64,000 nt of DNA, from positions 3,844,001-3,908,000 of the forward strand of contig NZ_CP054212.1 in the NCBI RefSeq assembly GCF_013285385.1, read 5' to 3'. Made by a program: the position numbers and the translations under genes. The stretch's first letter is position 1, and every line of letters begins with the position of its first letter. Origin of the DNA: Paramixta manurensis (GTDB taxonomy: Bacteria > Pseudomonadota > Gammaproteobacteria > Enterobacterales > Enterobacteriaceae). Below, piece by piece: positions 1 through 8,754 of this stretch. Below the pieces are notes generated by a model. It did not search any database. It saw only the letters and a program-made list of their open reading frames with translations, and was not told the origin of the DNA.

Positions 1-510
1 GTGCTACCGGATGATGATGCGCTCTGGGATATTTTTGAGCAGGGTGATAAGTTGCTGACCGCTGCCGGTTATCAGCAATATGAAACCTCGGCGTACGCTA
101 AAGCTGGCTATCGCTGTGAACATAACCTCAACTATTGGCGCTTTGGCGATTATCTCGGTATTGGCTGTGGCGCACACGGTAAGTTGACCCAGGCCGACGG
201 GCGGATTATCCGTAGCGCGAAAACCCGCCATCCACGTGGTTTTATGGCTGGAAATTATCTTGATAAACAGCATGAAGTTGCCAACAGCGATAAGCCGTTC
301 GAGTTTTTTATGAACCGTTTTCGTCTGCTGGAAGCAGCGCCACGTGTGGAGTTTAGCCGTTATACCGGGCTGGATGAATCGGTTATTCGTGCGCCGCTGG
401 ACGAAGCGTTGCAGCAAGGCTATCTGACGGAGACCCCGGAAACCTGGCAGGTTACCGAGAAGGGTAAGCTGTTTTTGAATTCGTTGCTGGAGCTGTTTTT
501 GGCGGAATAA
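1..510 (+). CDS. hemW: HemW, radical SAM haem chaperone (C-terminal part)
   Basis: The gene is cut by the left edge of the window, so the GTG at base 1 is not the true start and the N-terminal radical SAM core with its CxxxCxxC cluster is outside. The visible 169 residues match the end of E. coli HemW (YggW) almost line for line, including HNLNYWRFGDYLGIGCGAHG (residues 41-60) and the final FLNSLLELFLAE. HemW is a coproporphyrinogen oxidase-like protein now regarded as a haem-binding chaperone of the cytoplasm. A GC-rich hairpin follows 8 bases after the stop. Confidence 0.95.
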   Translation: MLPDDDALWDIFEQGDKLLTAAGYQQYETSAYAKAGYRCEHNLNYWRFGDYLGIGCGAHGKLTQADGRIIRSAKTRHPRGFMAGNYLDKQHEVANSDKPFEFFMNRFRLLEAAPRVEFSRYTGLDESVIRAPLDEALQQGYLTETPETWQVTEKGKLFLNSLLELFLAE

Positions 511-517
511 ATTGGGC

Positions 518-537
518 GGGATGGGCCTCCCCATCCC
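518..537 (+). terminator. Hairpin after hemW
   Basis: Perfect 8-bp stem GGGATGGG / CCCATCCC with a 4-base loop, directly behind hemW. There is no T run after it, so it may act as an mRNA 3' end stabiliser or a weak terminator. Confidence 0.5.
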
Positions 538-706
538 TGCACAGAGCCTGGCAGGGCTAAAATTTGAATACGAGGTGAAGCCCGGTTAGTGGTTTCGGTA
601 TTGCGCAAAAATCCCACAAGATTAAAATGGCTTTTACCCGATGGAGGGGCACAACATAATGGATTAACTAAAAGCGTAATGCGCTTTTATGACAAGGAAG
701 GTAGCC

Positions 707-1549
707 ATGTCGGCATTAAAACTCCCCTGCGTTATATTCAGGTCGCAAAAATGGATGGATGACTACGGCGCTGCAGATATGCGCTGTGGGGATTTAACCG
801 AAACACAATTACGCCGCTGTTTCTTACTTAATAGCGTCTCTTCGCAGGTTGATCCTTATACGCTGACGCGTATTACCCCGTTTCAACTACCGCAATCGCG
901 TTTTCACGGTTCACGTCCGCCGGGCAGTGGCGCCAGTTTAACCCGCCAGCAATGTGCCCGCATTCTGTTTGATGAAATGCGTGTAAGGGCGAAACTGTTT
1001 TCATTTTGGGGGCCGTATCGTCATGTTATTGATCGGATGATTACCCATATGCAGTACAGTAATGGGATGCCGTTTCACGATCCGTGGTTAAATAGGGCCT
1101 TGCGGGAACAGATAATTAATGACAAGAAAGATGAAAGTTCGCTCCTGATAATAAAAGATGTCTTAGATAAAAAAATTGACTGGAATACTTATACCTTTTC
1201 TCAGGATAATTTTAAAATAATTCAAAAAGCATTAAGTTCCAGTATCTTACCAAAGTTCATTCGCTTCCATGATCAGATTAATGGTTTAGGTATCAGTGTA
1301 CATGATACCTGGTCAACGCAGATCACACTAAGGTCGCTTCAAATTAAAGATAGTGGCTACCAAGCTATTATTCATTATAAAGTACAGGATCACTTCGGCT
1401 TGGATCATCATGATATGCTTAAGCAGCAGTTCCACCAGTTCTACTTCTTTCGTATCTGGTTTATTCTGCAACGCTATGAAAAACTGGCTCACCGACCATT
1501 TATGACCAATATGGAAGCGACGATAGTGATAGAAGGAAGAAAAGGATGA
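707..1549 (+). CDS. DUF3289 (YPO3983-like) family protein
   Basis: The 280-residue protein shows the pattern of the enterobacterial DUF3289 family: an opening segment with KWMDDYGAADMRCGDL, a central block ITHMQYSNGMPFHDPWLNRA and the C-terminal block with VHDTWSTQITLRSLQI and FFRIWFILQRY. No enzymatic function is known for this family. I chose the ATG at 707 over the upstream one at 689 because AAGGAAG (694-700) lies 6 bases before it. The stop overlaps the start of the next gene in ATGA, so the two are probably translated together. There is no signal peptide. Such genes often occur in accessory positions near secretion-related loci, but no such partner is seen here. Confidence 0.8.
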   Translation: MSALKLPCVIFRSQKWMDDYGAADMRCGDLTETQLRRCFLLNSVSSQVDPYTLTRITPFQLPQSRFHGSRPPGSGASLTRQQCARILFDEMRVRAKLFSFWGPYRHVIDRMITHMQYSNGMPFHDPWLNRALREQIINDKKDESSLLIIKDVLDKKIDWNTYTFSQDNFKIIQKALSSSILPKFIRFHDQINGLGISVHDTWSTQITLRSLQIKDSGYQAIIHYKVQDHFGLDHHDMLKQQFHQFYFFRIWFILQRYEKLAHRPFMTNMEATIVIEGRKG

Positions 1550-1998
1550 AAAAATATCTGTTAGTCGCGATATTGATCGCTGCCACAATTGGCTGGTGGG
1601 GATATCTTAAGTCGCATCCGACAACGTTAGTTGCCACCCATAAGATGGGAGAAAAGGGCTTTATCAGCGTGGTCCTGATCAAAAACCCGCCCTTAACAGA
1701 TAGTGGAAAAATAACCTGGTGGAAGGATAATGCAAAATATTTTCGGGATAAGTATGACATCCCAAGCTCTGCCATAAACGATTATTTTTATATAAAGATA
1801 TGGGATTTCGCCGATGGCTATAAACCTTTGGAAAAATATGATCGACTCTGCTTTGAAGAGATGAAAACCCAATATAACTGTATCGATAAAAACTGGGTAA
1901 TGACCATCTCTAATACCCGAAACGGGGAGTTGAGATACAGCATGGGTGAATCCGCCTGGCTGGAACAGAAAGACGGCTCGTTGGTGAAAGTAAAATAA
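1546..1998 (+). CDS. DUF943 family membrane-anchored protein
   Basis: A 150-residue protein with one N-terminal hydrophobic segment (about residues 4-20), then a soluble part with the DUF943 signature pattern: KITWWKDN, KYDIPSS, IKIWDFADGYKP and YDRLCFEEMKT. The family is confined mainly to enterobacteria and has no assigned role; the single membrane segment suggests an inner-membrane anchor with a periplasmic domain. It overlaps the preceding DUF3289 gene by 4 bases, so the pair forms a two-gene unit inserted between hemW and yggN. It converges with yggN. Confidence 0.8.
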   Translation: MKKYLLVAILIAATIGWWGYLKSHPTTLVATHKMGEKGFISVVLIKNPPLTDSGKITWWKDNAKYFRDKYDIPSSAINDYFYIKIWDFADGYKPLEKYDRLCFEEMKTQYNCIDKNWVMTISNTRNGELRYSMGESAWLEQKDGSLVKVK

Positions 1999-2044
1999 CC
2001 TCAGCCACAGTAGGGGCGATGCACCCACCGCCCACCACCACAGA

Positions 2045-2758
2045 TTATTTCAAACCGGCCTGCAGAGCCTTACGCTGCGCTTCCAGACTGGTCACGCGGT
2101 TACACACTTCATGACCAAAGTTTTGGAAATCCTGCTCCTGCTTGTTCCACTCGGTCTGGATAGATTGCTGTAACCCGCCCAGGTTGCCCATAATCGCCTG
2201 TAATGGATTATCACTCTTACCAGCTTGCTTCGTCCCCATCTCATTCAGGCTATCCTGCACCACGCCGCCGAGCGCGTTTTGCACCAAGCGCTCGCCATCC
2301 TGACGCACCTGATCGATCGCCTGATGGTGAAAGGTCAAACCATCGCTACGATGTTCAATAATGCGGTTCATCTGCTGTTTGAGTTGTTCATCAAGCTTGG
2401 TTAGACGGTTACGCACATTACTGTCGGAACCAAGCTTCTGCACGATCACGTTATCCAACGCCGCCCGCCCCTTTTCCAGACGCTGCGAAGCGCCCTGATC
2501 GACCCACGGCAAATCGCGACGTAACGCGGTTTGATAATCGATCGCTTTCTGGCGCGTGGCATTATCGACATCGATCTTTTTGCCGTTGTACTCAACATCA
2601 CCTTGCGGAGAAATCACCAGATTACCGCTGGCCCCCACCACCTGCACGCTTTGTGGCGCAATTACCACATCATCCTGCGGTTTTACGCTACATTCATAAG
2701 CGGCCTGTGCCTGCACGGCAACCAGCAATAACGTCCCTGCCAGAGTTTTACCAATCAT
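2045..2758 (-). CDS. yggN: YggN family periplasmic protein (DUF2884)
   Basis: A 237-residue protein with a clear signal peptide (residues 1-19, cut after VQAQA) followed by a single early cysteine in AYECSV. The rest is rich in helical, charged sequence (about residues 85-235), including RNRLTKLDEQLKQQMNRI. Sequence and position next to yggL and trmB match E. coli YggN, a periplasmic protein of unknown function. It reads leftward with yggL and trmB, with a gap of only 43 bases after yggL, so it may share their transcript. Confidence 0.88.
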   Translation of the reverse strand: MIGKTLAGTLLLVAVQAQAAYECSVKPQDDVVIAPQSVQVVGASGNLVISPQGDVEYNGKKIDVDNATRQKAIDYQTALRRDLPWVDQGASQRLEKGRAALDNVIVQKLGSDSNVRNRLTKLDEQLKQQMNRIIEHRSDGLTFHHQAIDQVRQDGERLVQNALGGVVQDSLNEMGTKQAGKSDNPLQAIMGNLGGLQQSIQTEWNKQEQDFQNFGHEVCNRVTSLEAQRKALQAGLK

Positions 2759-2801
2759 GATGACTCCTGAATAAAAAAGCGGTATCCCGCGACGCTACTG
2801 C

Positions 2802-3128
2802 TTAGTCCCACCAAACGTCGAACAGTTCAGTAACGGTGACATTTTCCAGATTACGCGCTTCAAGCCACTGGCGAACCTGTTCACGCTGTTCGTCAGTACA
2901 TTTACCGGTTTTTTGCAAACAAATCAGGCCTTCCCATTGCAGATAACCGCTACCGTCAAACGCCAACCCGTTCGGCTCAATGACCTCATTAATTAACGCA
3001 TCAACCCCGGCGTCAATATCATCAGTACTGGTACCTTGTGGGAAGCTCCAACTAACGGAAAACCCCAACTCCTGGAACTCATCAATATGCATTTTTTTAC
3101 GCAAACGACGACTACGTTGTGTGGCCAT
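2802..3128 (-). CDS. yggL: YggL family protein (DUF469)
   Basis: A 108-residue soluble protein with a basic N-terminus (ATQRSRRLRKKMHIDEFQELG), the acidic stretch STDDIDAGVDALINEVIEPN and a tryptophan-containing C-terminus ELFDVWWD. This matches E. coli YggL, a small conserved DUF469 protein; in E. coli it has been reported to bind ribosomal subunits, but its role is not settled. Its ATG overlaps the stop of trmB by one base, so it is coupled to trmB. Confidence 0.9.
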   Translation of the reverse strand: MATQRSRRLRKKMHIDEFQELGFSVSWSFPQGTSTDDIDAGVDALINEVIEPNGLAFDGSGYLQWEGLICLQKTGKCTDEQREQVRQWLEARNLENVTVTELFDVWWD

Positions 3129-3847
3129 TATTTCACCCTCTCAAACATTAGATCCCAAACGCCATGCCCCAAACGCTGGCCGCGTTGTTCAAACTTCGTT
3201 AATGGACGCGATTCCGGACGCGGCACGTAATCGTGATTTTCCGACAGGTTTTTGAACCCTTGCACGCTATTCATTACTTCCAGCATATGCTCTGCATAGG
3301 CTTGCCAGTCGGTCGCCATATGGAACACACCGCCCAACTTCAGCTTACTTAGCACCAGCTCAACAAACGGTAACTGAACAATGCGGCGTTTATTATGGCG
3401 CGCTTTATGCCACGGATCGGGGAAGAACAACTGCACCATACGCAGAGAGTTATCCGGGATCATATTTTCCAGCACTTCAACCGCATCGTGACACATGACG
3501 CGCAGGTTACTCACGCCGGCCTCTTCCGCCGCGCTGAGACACGCGCCCACGCCTGGCGCATGCACTTCAATCCCCAAAAAGTTTTGATGCGGATTACCGC
3601 TAGCCATCGCTACCAGCGAAGCGCCCATACCAAAACCAATCTCTAACACCACAGGCCCATCGCGACCAAATAGCGTGGCTAAATCGAGCGGCATGGGCTG
3701 GTATTCCACGCCCATAACCGGCCACAGGGTATCCAGCGCCGCCTGTTGGCCCTTAGTCAACCGACCCTGCCGACGCACAAAACTGCGGATACGGCGCAGC
3801 GGGCGGCCATTTTCATCGAACTCAGGGGTAATGACGTCGTTTATCAT
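3128..3847 (-). CDS. trmB: tRNA (guanine-N7-)-methyltransferase TrmB
   Basis: The 239-residue protein carries the Rossmann SAM-binding motif VLEIGFGMGASLV (about residues 68-80), the acidic motif CHDAVEVLENMIPD and the family signature FFPDPWHKARHNKRRIVQ. It methylates G46 in the variable loop of tRNAs using S-adenosylmethionine. The length equals the E. coli enzyme. It is divergent from mutY, with starts 157 bases apart, and is followed directly by yggL, as in other enterobacteria. Confidence 0.96.
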   Translation of the reverse strand: MINDVITPEFDENGRPLRRIRSFVRRQGRLTKGQQAALDTLWPVMGVEYQPMPLDLATLFGRDGPVVLEIGFGMGASLVAMASGNPHQNFLGIEVHAPGVGACLSAAEEAGVSNLRVMCHDAVEVLENMIPDNSLRMVQLFFPDPWHKARHNKRRIVQLPFVELVLSKLKLGGVFHMATDWQAYAEHMLEVMNSVQGFKNLSENHDYVPRPESRPLTKFEQRGQRLGHGVWDLMFERVK

Positions 3848-4004
3848 GTCTCTGCCTGCCTGTGTGCATATTCAGCAAAACGGGCATTATGCAAAGTTAT
3901 CGCCTGGAAGCAAGCCTTTGCAAAGTTCCGGTTTACACCATTCCGCGACTGTGCTGGAATTCCTGCCTGAGTGTAGAGTAATCACGGAAAATTTCCTTCA
4001 AATG

Positions 4005-5090
4005 ATGCAAGCGCAACAGTTCGCGCAACAGGTGCTGGACTGGTATCAGCGCTTCGGACGCAAAACCCTGCCCTGGCAGCAGGAAAAAACGCCCTATAAA
4101 GTCTGGCTTTCCGAAGTCATGCTTCAACAAACTCAAGTGGCTACCGTCATCCCCTATTTTGAGCGGTTTATGGCACGTTTCCCCACGGTGGCGGATTTAG
4201 CCGCCGCGCCGCTGGATGAAGTGCTTCATTTGTGGACCGGTCTTGGCTACTACGCGCGGGCGCGCAACCTGCATAAAGCGGCGAAAACCGTGGTCGATAA
4301 ACACCAAGGCATCTTCCCGGAAAACTTTGACGATGTGGCCGCATTGCCCGGCGTTGGCCGTTCAACCGCCGGCGCGATTCTTTCCCTCTCTCTTGGTCAG
4401 CACTTTCCCATTCTGGACGGTAACGTGAAACGTGTGTTGGCGCGCTGCTATGCTATTGGCGGCTGGCCGGGCAAGAAAGAGGTTGAAAAACAACTCTGGC
4501 AACGCAGCGAAGAGGTAACGCCTGCGGTTGGCGTTAGCCAATTTAATCAGGCGATGATGGATTTAGGCGCGCTGGTCTGTACGCGTTCGAAGCCAAAATG
4601 CGAAATTTGCCCGCTCAGCGTCGGATGCGTTGCCCATGCTCACGGCAGCCAAGCGCTCTATCCGGGCAAAAAACCCAAACAAACTTTGCCGGAACGCACT
4701 GGCTGGCTGCTACTGATGCAGCGCGGTGACGGCGTCTGGCTGGAACAACGTCCGCCGGTAGGGTTATGGGGCGGTCTATTTTGTTTCCCGCAATTTGTCA
4801 CCGAGGCAGAATTGCGCCACTGGTTGCAGGCGCGCGGCATTGATGCCACCGCGCTCCACCAGATGACCGCCTTTCGTCATACTTTTAGCCATTTCCATCT
4901 GGATATTGTACCAATGTGGCTGGAGCTGCCTTCCGGCGGCGCGGCAATGGATGATGGCGCGGGTCTCTGGTATAACTTAGCGCAACCACCGTCAGTGGGG
5001 TTGGCCGCGCCGGTAGAGCGTTTACTGCGTGAATTACGCCAGCCGCGCCAAATGACGCTGCATACCCGCGAGATTGAAGAGGAAGAGTAA
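4005..5090 (+). CDS. mutY: Adenine DNA glycosylase MutY
   Basis: Removes adenine mispaired with 8-oxoguanine or G. The open frame extends far upstream into trmB, but the E. coli-like start MQAQQF is the ATG at 4005; another ATG lies at 4002. Visible features: catalytic Glu37 in SEVMLQQTQ, helix-hairpin-helix LPGVGRSTAGAILS, catalytic Asp in ILDGNVKRVLAR, four cluster cysteines spaced C-x6-C-x2-C-x5-C in CTRSKPKCEICPLSVGC, and a C-terminal NUDIX-like 8-oxoG recognition domain (about residues 225-345). It has 361 residues versus 350 in E. coli, with a slightly longer acidic tail. Its stop overlaps the yggX start. Confidence 0.97.
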   Translation: MQAQQFAQQVLDWYQRFGRKTLPWQQEKTPYKVWLSEVMLQQTQVATVIPYFERFMARFPTVADLAAAPLDEVLHLWTGLGYYARARNLHKAAKTVVDKHQGIFPENFDDVAALPGVGRSTAGAILSLSLGQHFPILDGNVKRVLARCYAIGGWPGKKEVEKQLWQRSEEVTPAVGVSQFNQAMMDLGALVCTRSKPKCEICPLSVGCVAHAHGSQALYPGKKPKQTLPERTGWLLLMQRGDGVWLEQRPPVGLWGGLFCFPQFVTEAELRHWLQARGIDATALHQMTAFRHTFSHFHLDIVPMWLELPSGGAAMDDGAGLWYNLAQPPSVGLAAPVERLLRELRQPRQMTLHTREIEEEE

Positions 5091-5362
5091 TGAGTCGTAC
5101 TATTTTCTGTACATTTCTACAACGCGAGGCTGAAGGCCAGGACTTTCAGCTATATCCCGGCGAACTGGGCAAACGTATCTATAACGAAATCTCGAAAGAA
5201 GCCTGGCAACAGTGGATGTCGAAGCAGACCATGCTGATTAATGAGAAAAAACTCAGCATGATGAACCCGGACGACCGCAAACAATTAGAGCAGGAAATGG
5301 TTAAGTTCCTGTTTGAAGGACACGATGTCCATATCGAAGGCTACACCCCGCCAGAGGAATAA
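5090..5362 (+). CDS. yggX: Fe(2+)-trafficking protein YggX
   Basis: The 90-residue protein has the single conserved Cys7 in SRTIFCTFLQ and the acidic C-terminus of YggX. The family protects iron-sulfur proteins against oxidative damage and is thought to handle labile iron in the cytoplasm. It starts inside the mutY stop (TAATG), the usual mutY-yggX arrangement, and is followed by a short hairpin and mltC. Confidence 0.96.
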   Translation: MSRTIFCTFLQREAEGQDFQLYPGELGKRIYNEISKEAWQQWMSKQTMLINEKKLSMMNPDDRKQLEQEMVKFLFEGHDVHIEGYTPPEE

Positions 5363-5368
5363 CGCGTT

Positions 5369-5386
5369 GGGCCTCTCTTGAGGCCC
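5369..5386 (+). terminator. Intercistronic hairpin yggX-mltC
   Basis: Perfect 7-bp stem GGGCCTC / GAGGCCC with a TCTT loop, between yggX and mltC. No T run follows, so partial read-through into mltC is likely. Confidence 0.5.
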
Positions 5387-5412
5387 CCATTTGGGACCAG
5401 GCACAAACGACG

Positions 5413-6489
5413 ATGAAAAAACTTATTGCCTTGCTAGTGATAGCACCGCTGTTGGTTTCTTGCTCAAGTAATAAAAAGCAGCCATTTCATGAAGAGTGGG
5501 TCAAGGATACCAACGGGTTTGACATTTTAATGGGCCAATTTGCCCATAACATCGAAAATATCTGGGGGATCAATGAAGTTCTGATCGCCGGCCCGAAGGA
5601 CTATGTAAAATATAGCGATCAATACTATACCCGTAGCCACATCAACTTCGATGCCGGTACCATTACCATCGAAACCATCTCCGGTACCGATCCGATGGCG
5701 AGCCTGCGCCAGGCGATTATTACCACGCTGTTGATCGGCGATGATCCGGGTAATGTCGATCTTTATTCCGACGCTAATGACATTCAGATCAGTAAAGAAC
5801 CGTTACTATATGGTCAGGTGCTGGATAACACCGGCCAACCGATCCGCTGGCAGGGGCGCGCGGCGAACTTTGCTGATTACCTGATTCAGAACAAGCTACA
5901 ACGCCGCGCCTCTGGCTTACACGTCATCTGGTCGGTAACCATTCCAATGGTGCCAAACCATCTGGATAAACGCGCCCATAAATATCTGCCGCTGGTACGT
6001 AAAGCGTCAGAAAAATATGGCGTTGATCAGTCATTAATCCTGGCGATTATGCAGATCGAATCGAGCTTTAACCCTTATGCGGTCAGTAATTCAGATGCGC
6101 TTGGTCTGATGCAGGTGGTGCAACATACCGCAGGCGTCGACGTGTTTAGAATGAAAGGCAAATGGGGCAAGCCAAGCCGTAGCTATCTGTTCGATCCGGA
6201 AAACAATATTGATACCGGCACCGCTTATCTATCGCTTCTGCAGGGGAGTTATCTCGCCGGTATCACTAACCCAACCTCGCGTCGCTATGCGGTGATCACC
6301 GCCTATAACGGCGGTGCGGGCAGCGTGTTACGGGTGTTCTCCAGCGATAAGAATAAAGCCTTCTCGCTGATTAACGCCATGTCGACCGATCAGGTCTACG
6401 ATACGCTGATCAACCAGCACCCTTCTGCAGAGTCGCGTCGTTACCTGTACAAAGTGAGTAACGCGCAACGCAGCTACCATCGTTATTGA
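5413..6489 (+). CDS. mltC: Membrane-bound lytic murein transglycosylase C
   Basis: A 358-residue outer-membrane lipoprotein that cleaves peptidoglycan glycan strands. The signal sequence ends in a lipobox LLVSC with Cys17 as lipid anchor. Residues about 20-185 form the N-terminal MltC domain and residues about 190-350 the SLT lysozyme-like domain, with the catalytic Glu216 in MQIESSFNPYAVSNSDALGL and the motifs GTAYLSLL and AYNGGAGSVLRVF. Length and order match E. coli MltC. A strong two-way terminator follows. Confidence 0.96.
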   Translation: MKKLIALLVIAPLLVSCSSNKKQPFHEEWVKDTNGFDILMGQFAHNIENIWGINEVLIAGPKDYVKYSDQYYTRSHINFDAGTITIETISGTDPMASLRQAIITTLLIGDDPGNVDLYSDANDIQISKEPLLYGQVLDNTGQPIRWQGRAANFADYLIQNKLQRRASGLHVIWSVTIPMVPNHLDKRAHKYLPLVRKASEKYGVDQSLILAIMQIESSFNPYAVSNSDALGLMQVVQHTAGVDVFRMKGKWGKPSRSYLFDPENNIDTGTAYLSLLQGSYLAGITNPTSRRYAVITAYNGGAGSVLRVFSSDKNKAFSLINAMSTDQVYDTLINQHPSAESRRYLYKVSNAQRSYHRY

Positions 6490-6503
6490 GTCATAGCCAA
6501 AGA

Positions 6504-6531
6504 AAAACGGCGAGCCGAAGCTCGCCGTTTT
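6504..6531. terminator. Bidirectional terminator between mltC and the PEP-hydrolase-like gene
   Basis: Perfect 12-bp stem AAAACGGCGAGC / GCTCGCCGTTTT with a 4-base CGAA loop. The A run on one side and T run on the other give a functional rho-independent shape for both convergent genes. Confidence 0.9.
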
Positions 6532-6557
6532 GGTCTTTCCCTGGGTTAGCAAAAATA

Positions 6558-7388
6558 TTAACGCTGAATAGTTTTGAATTGTTTCGTGGTCGCGGTTAAC
6601 GCAACTTCGGTCGGCAAACGCTCCATTGAACTGGCGCCGTAAAACCCATCGCACTGCGGGCAGTGGTTCAATATGTACTGAGCATCTGCCGGGGAAGAGA
6701 TCGGGCCGCCGTGGCACAAAACAATCACCTCTTCGCGTACCGCTTTCGCCGCCTGCGCCCATTGATTGATCAACGGGACGCAATCTTCCAGCTTCAGCGC
6801 GGTTTCCGCACCAATCTGACCGCCAGTGGTTAACCCCATATGCGGTACGATAATATCCGCTCCGGCTTCGGTCATCGCCACCGCGTCTTCGGCGCTGAAC
6901 ACGTAAGGCGTGGTCAGCAGATCTTTTTGATGCGCCAAACGGATCATCTCGACTTCCAGAGCGTATCCCATGCCGGTTTCTTCCAGATTGGCGCGAAAGT
7001 TCCCATCAATCAGGCCGACGGTCGGGAAATTTTGCACGCCGGAGAAGCCCAGCGCTTTCAGGTCATCAAGGAATTTATCGAAATTGCAGAACGGATCGGT
7101 GCCGTTGACACCAGCCAGCACCGGCGTTTTCTTCACCACCGGCAGCACCTCTTTCGCCATATCCACCACAATGTCATTGGCGTTGCCGTAAGCCAGTAAC
7201 CCGGCCAGCGAACCGCGCCCCGCCATGCGGTAACGACCGGAGTTATAAATCACAATCAAATCAATCCCGCCCGCTTCTTCGCAACGGGCGGAAAGCCCGG
7301 TTCCTGCGCCACCGCCGATAATCGGCTCACGGCGAGCAATCATGTCGCGAAAGCGCGTTAATAACGCCTGTCGACTATACGCTGGCAT
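6558..7388 (-). CDS. Phosphoenolpyruvate hydrolase-like TIM-barrel protein
   Basis: A 276-residue protein of the PEP hydrolase-like/TIM-barrel signal transduction family, with REPIIGGGAGTGLSARC near the N-terminus, DLIVIYNSGRYRMAGRGS and the C-terminal HGGPISSPADAQYILNHC. The chemistry of the family is poorly defined; members are usually found beside a Tm-1-like (UPF0261) gene, as here. The open frame continues upstream to 7670 inside that gene, but the ATG at 7388 has GGAG 7 bases upstream and overlaps the stop of the upstream gene by 14 bases, giving translational coupling. A second ATG at 7394 is possible. Confidence 0.8.
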   Translation of the reverse strand: MPAYSRQALLTRFRDMIARREPIIGGGAGTGLSARCEEAGGIDLIVIYNSGRYRMAGRGSLAGLLAYGNANDIVVDMAKEVLPVVKKTPVLAGVNGTDPFCNFDKFLDDLKALGFSGVQNFPTVGLIDGNFRANLEETGMGYALEVEMIRLAHQKDLLTTPYVFSAEDAVAMTEAGADIIVPHMGLTTGGQIGAETALKLEDCVPLINQWAQAAKAVREEVIVLCHGGPISSPADAQYILNHCPQCDGFYGASSMERLPTEVALTATTKQFKTIQR

Positions 7389-8616
7389 TAGCATTCTCCC
7401 TGGTGTTGGTATCAATACCGCGAAAAGCGGCAACCGCTGCTGCGGCAAATAAAGGATCGTTGATATTAAAAGGGAGGCGAATGATTTTACGTTGCGCGGT
7501 TTGCAGCAACTCGGCCTCCAGTGTGGTAATAAATGCCTGGTTAGCCTCTGGTGACCAGAAGGGGTTGCCCGGCGCATCCAGCGCGGAAAAGCCGCCTTCC
7601 GGGATGAGAAAACGCACTTCCCCGGTGCACTGATTAAGTTTGGCGGCAATCCATTTCGCCATCGCGACATTCTCTGCCGGCGTGGTACGCATTAGCGTGA
7701 CCTGCGCGTTGTGGTGATAAAACAGCCGGTCGGCATAGTGCGCCGGTACGGTGGAAGGATGACCAAAGTTCACCATATCCAACGCGCCACAGGAGATCAC
7801 CGCCGGAATCCCGGCACGCGCAATCGCCTCAAAACGATCTTCCGCGCAAGCTAATACGCCGCCCGCCAGCAAGTCACACACTTCGGTGGTGGTGAGATCC
7901 AACACGCCAGACAACATGCCGCTTTCAGCCAGCTTCTCCATCGCCTTACCGCCGCTACCGGTGGCGTGAAATACCAGGCAATCATATTCATTTTCCAGCG
8001 CCTGGCTGACCGCCTGGATACACGGCGTCGTAACGCCAAACATCGTTAGCCCGAGCGCCGGTTTATCCGCCGCATTGTCCGGCACGGAGAACAATACCGC
8101 CCCGGCAATCTGGTGCGCCGCGTTGCCGAGCACCCGACGCGAGATGCGGTTAAGCCCGGCAACATCAGTCACGGAATAGAGCATGCTAATATCACTGGCG
8201 CCGATGTAACCGGAAATATCCCCGGAAGCCATGGTGGAAACCATCAATTTTGGCACGCCAACCGGTAACGCCTGCATGGCTGGCGTGATTAATGCAGTAC
8301 CGCCCGAACCGCCCAGCCCGATAATGCCGACGATATCGTCACACTGACTGAGAAAATGCGTAAACGCCTGCGCCATGGCATCAATGGATTTCCCGCGATC
8401 GCCACAAAAAACCGCTGAGGCACCAGCCGGATGAAACCCGGCGACCTGTTCACGCGAAACATCCGCCGACGAAGCGCCATTGAGAGGTTGGGTTGAGAGG
8501 TCAACCGTTTTAACCGGCACCCCGGCGGCCATGATTAAATCACGCACATAAAACAGTTCTCTTCCTTTAGTATCTTCCGTTGCAACTGCGTAGATGTAGC
8601 CGGTGTTCTCTTTCAT
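7375..8616 (-). CDS. Tm-1-like ATP-binding domain protein (UPF0261)
   Basis: A 413-residue cytosolic protein of the Tm-1/UPF0261 family. Typical segments are YAVATEDTKGREL at the start, the glycine-rich GIIGLGGSGGTALITPAMQ (about residues 92-110), VSTMASGDISGYIG, VFHATGSGGKAMEKL and the C-terminal LIPEGGFSALDAPGNPFW. The plant relative Tm-1 binds a viral replicase and ATP; bacterial members have no proven role. It heads the two-gene leftward operon with the PEP-hydrolase-like gene and faces the TetR gene at 8878 across a 261-base intergenic region with two matching palindromes, so that TetR protein is the likely repressor. Confidence 0.82.
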   Translation of the reverse strand: MKENTGYIYAVATEDTKGRELFYVRDLIMAAGVPVKTVDLSTQPLNGASSADVSREQVAGFHPAGASAVFCGDRGKSIDAMAQAFTHFLSQCDDIVGIIGLGGSGGTALITPAMQALPVGVPKLMVSTMASGDISGYIGASDISMLYSVTDVAGLNRISRRVLGNAAHQIAGAVLFSVPDNAADKPALGLTMFGVTTPCIQAVSQALENEYDCLVFHATGSGGKAMEKLAESGMLSGVLDLTTTEVCDLLAGGVLACAEDRFEAIARAGIPAVISCGALDMVNFGHPSTVPAHYADRLFYHHNAQVTLMRTTPAENVAMAKWIAAKLNQCTGEVRFLIPEGGFSALDAPGNPFWSPEANQAFITTLEAELLQTAQRKIIRLPFNINDPLFAAAAVAAFRGIDTNTRENANASV

Positions 8617-8712
8617 TTCTGTTACTCAATCCTGTTATTATTGACAATAAAGACTTGATAAAACTGAAATAAAAACCAAACTTTCCATGGCGAGAGTAAT
8701 AATTCTTTTATT

Positions 8713-8728
8713 TGAGACAACAGTATCA
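8713..8728. promoter_or_regulatory. Candidate TetR operator, copy 1
   Basis: TGAGACAACAGTATCA is an imperfect palindrome (TGAGAC / GTATCA around a 4-base centre). It is repeated in inverted orientation at 8755-8770 with 13 of 16 positions identical. It lies in the divergent region between the Tm-1-like operon and the TetR gene, where a TetR operator is expected. Confidence 0.6.
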
Positions 8729-8737
8729 CCTGGCTTA

Positions 8738-8749
8738 TTGATAAATCAA
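8738..8749. promoter_or_regulatory. 12-bp palindrome TTGATNNATCAA, site 1
   Basis: TTGATAAATCAA sits between the two TetR-operator-like palindromes. The same pattern TTGAT-N2-ATCAA recurs at 24924 and 25006 upstream of another leftward operon. The binding protein is not known. Confidence 0.4.
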
Positions 8750-8754
8750 GCAAA

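Noticed and set aside
3675..4004. Upstream extension of the mutY frame
   Set aside because: It lies antisense to trmB and in the intergenic gap; the E. coli-type start is at 4005.
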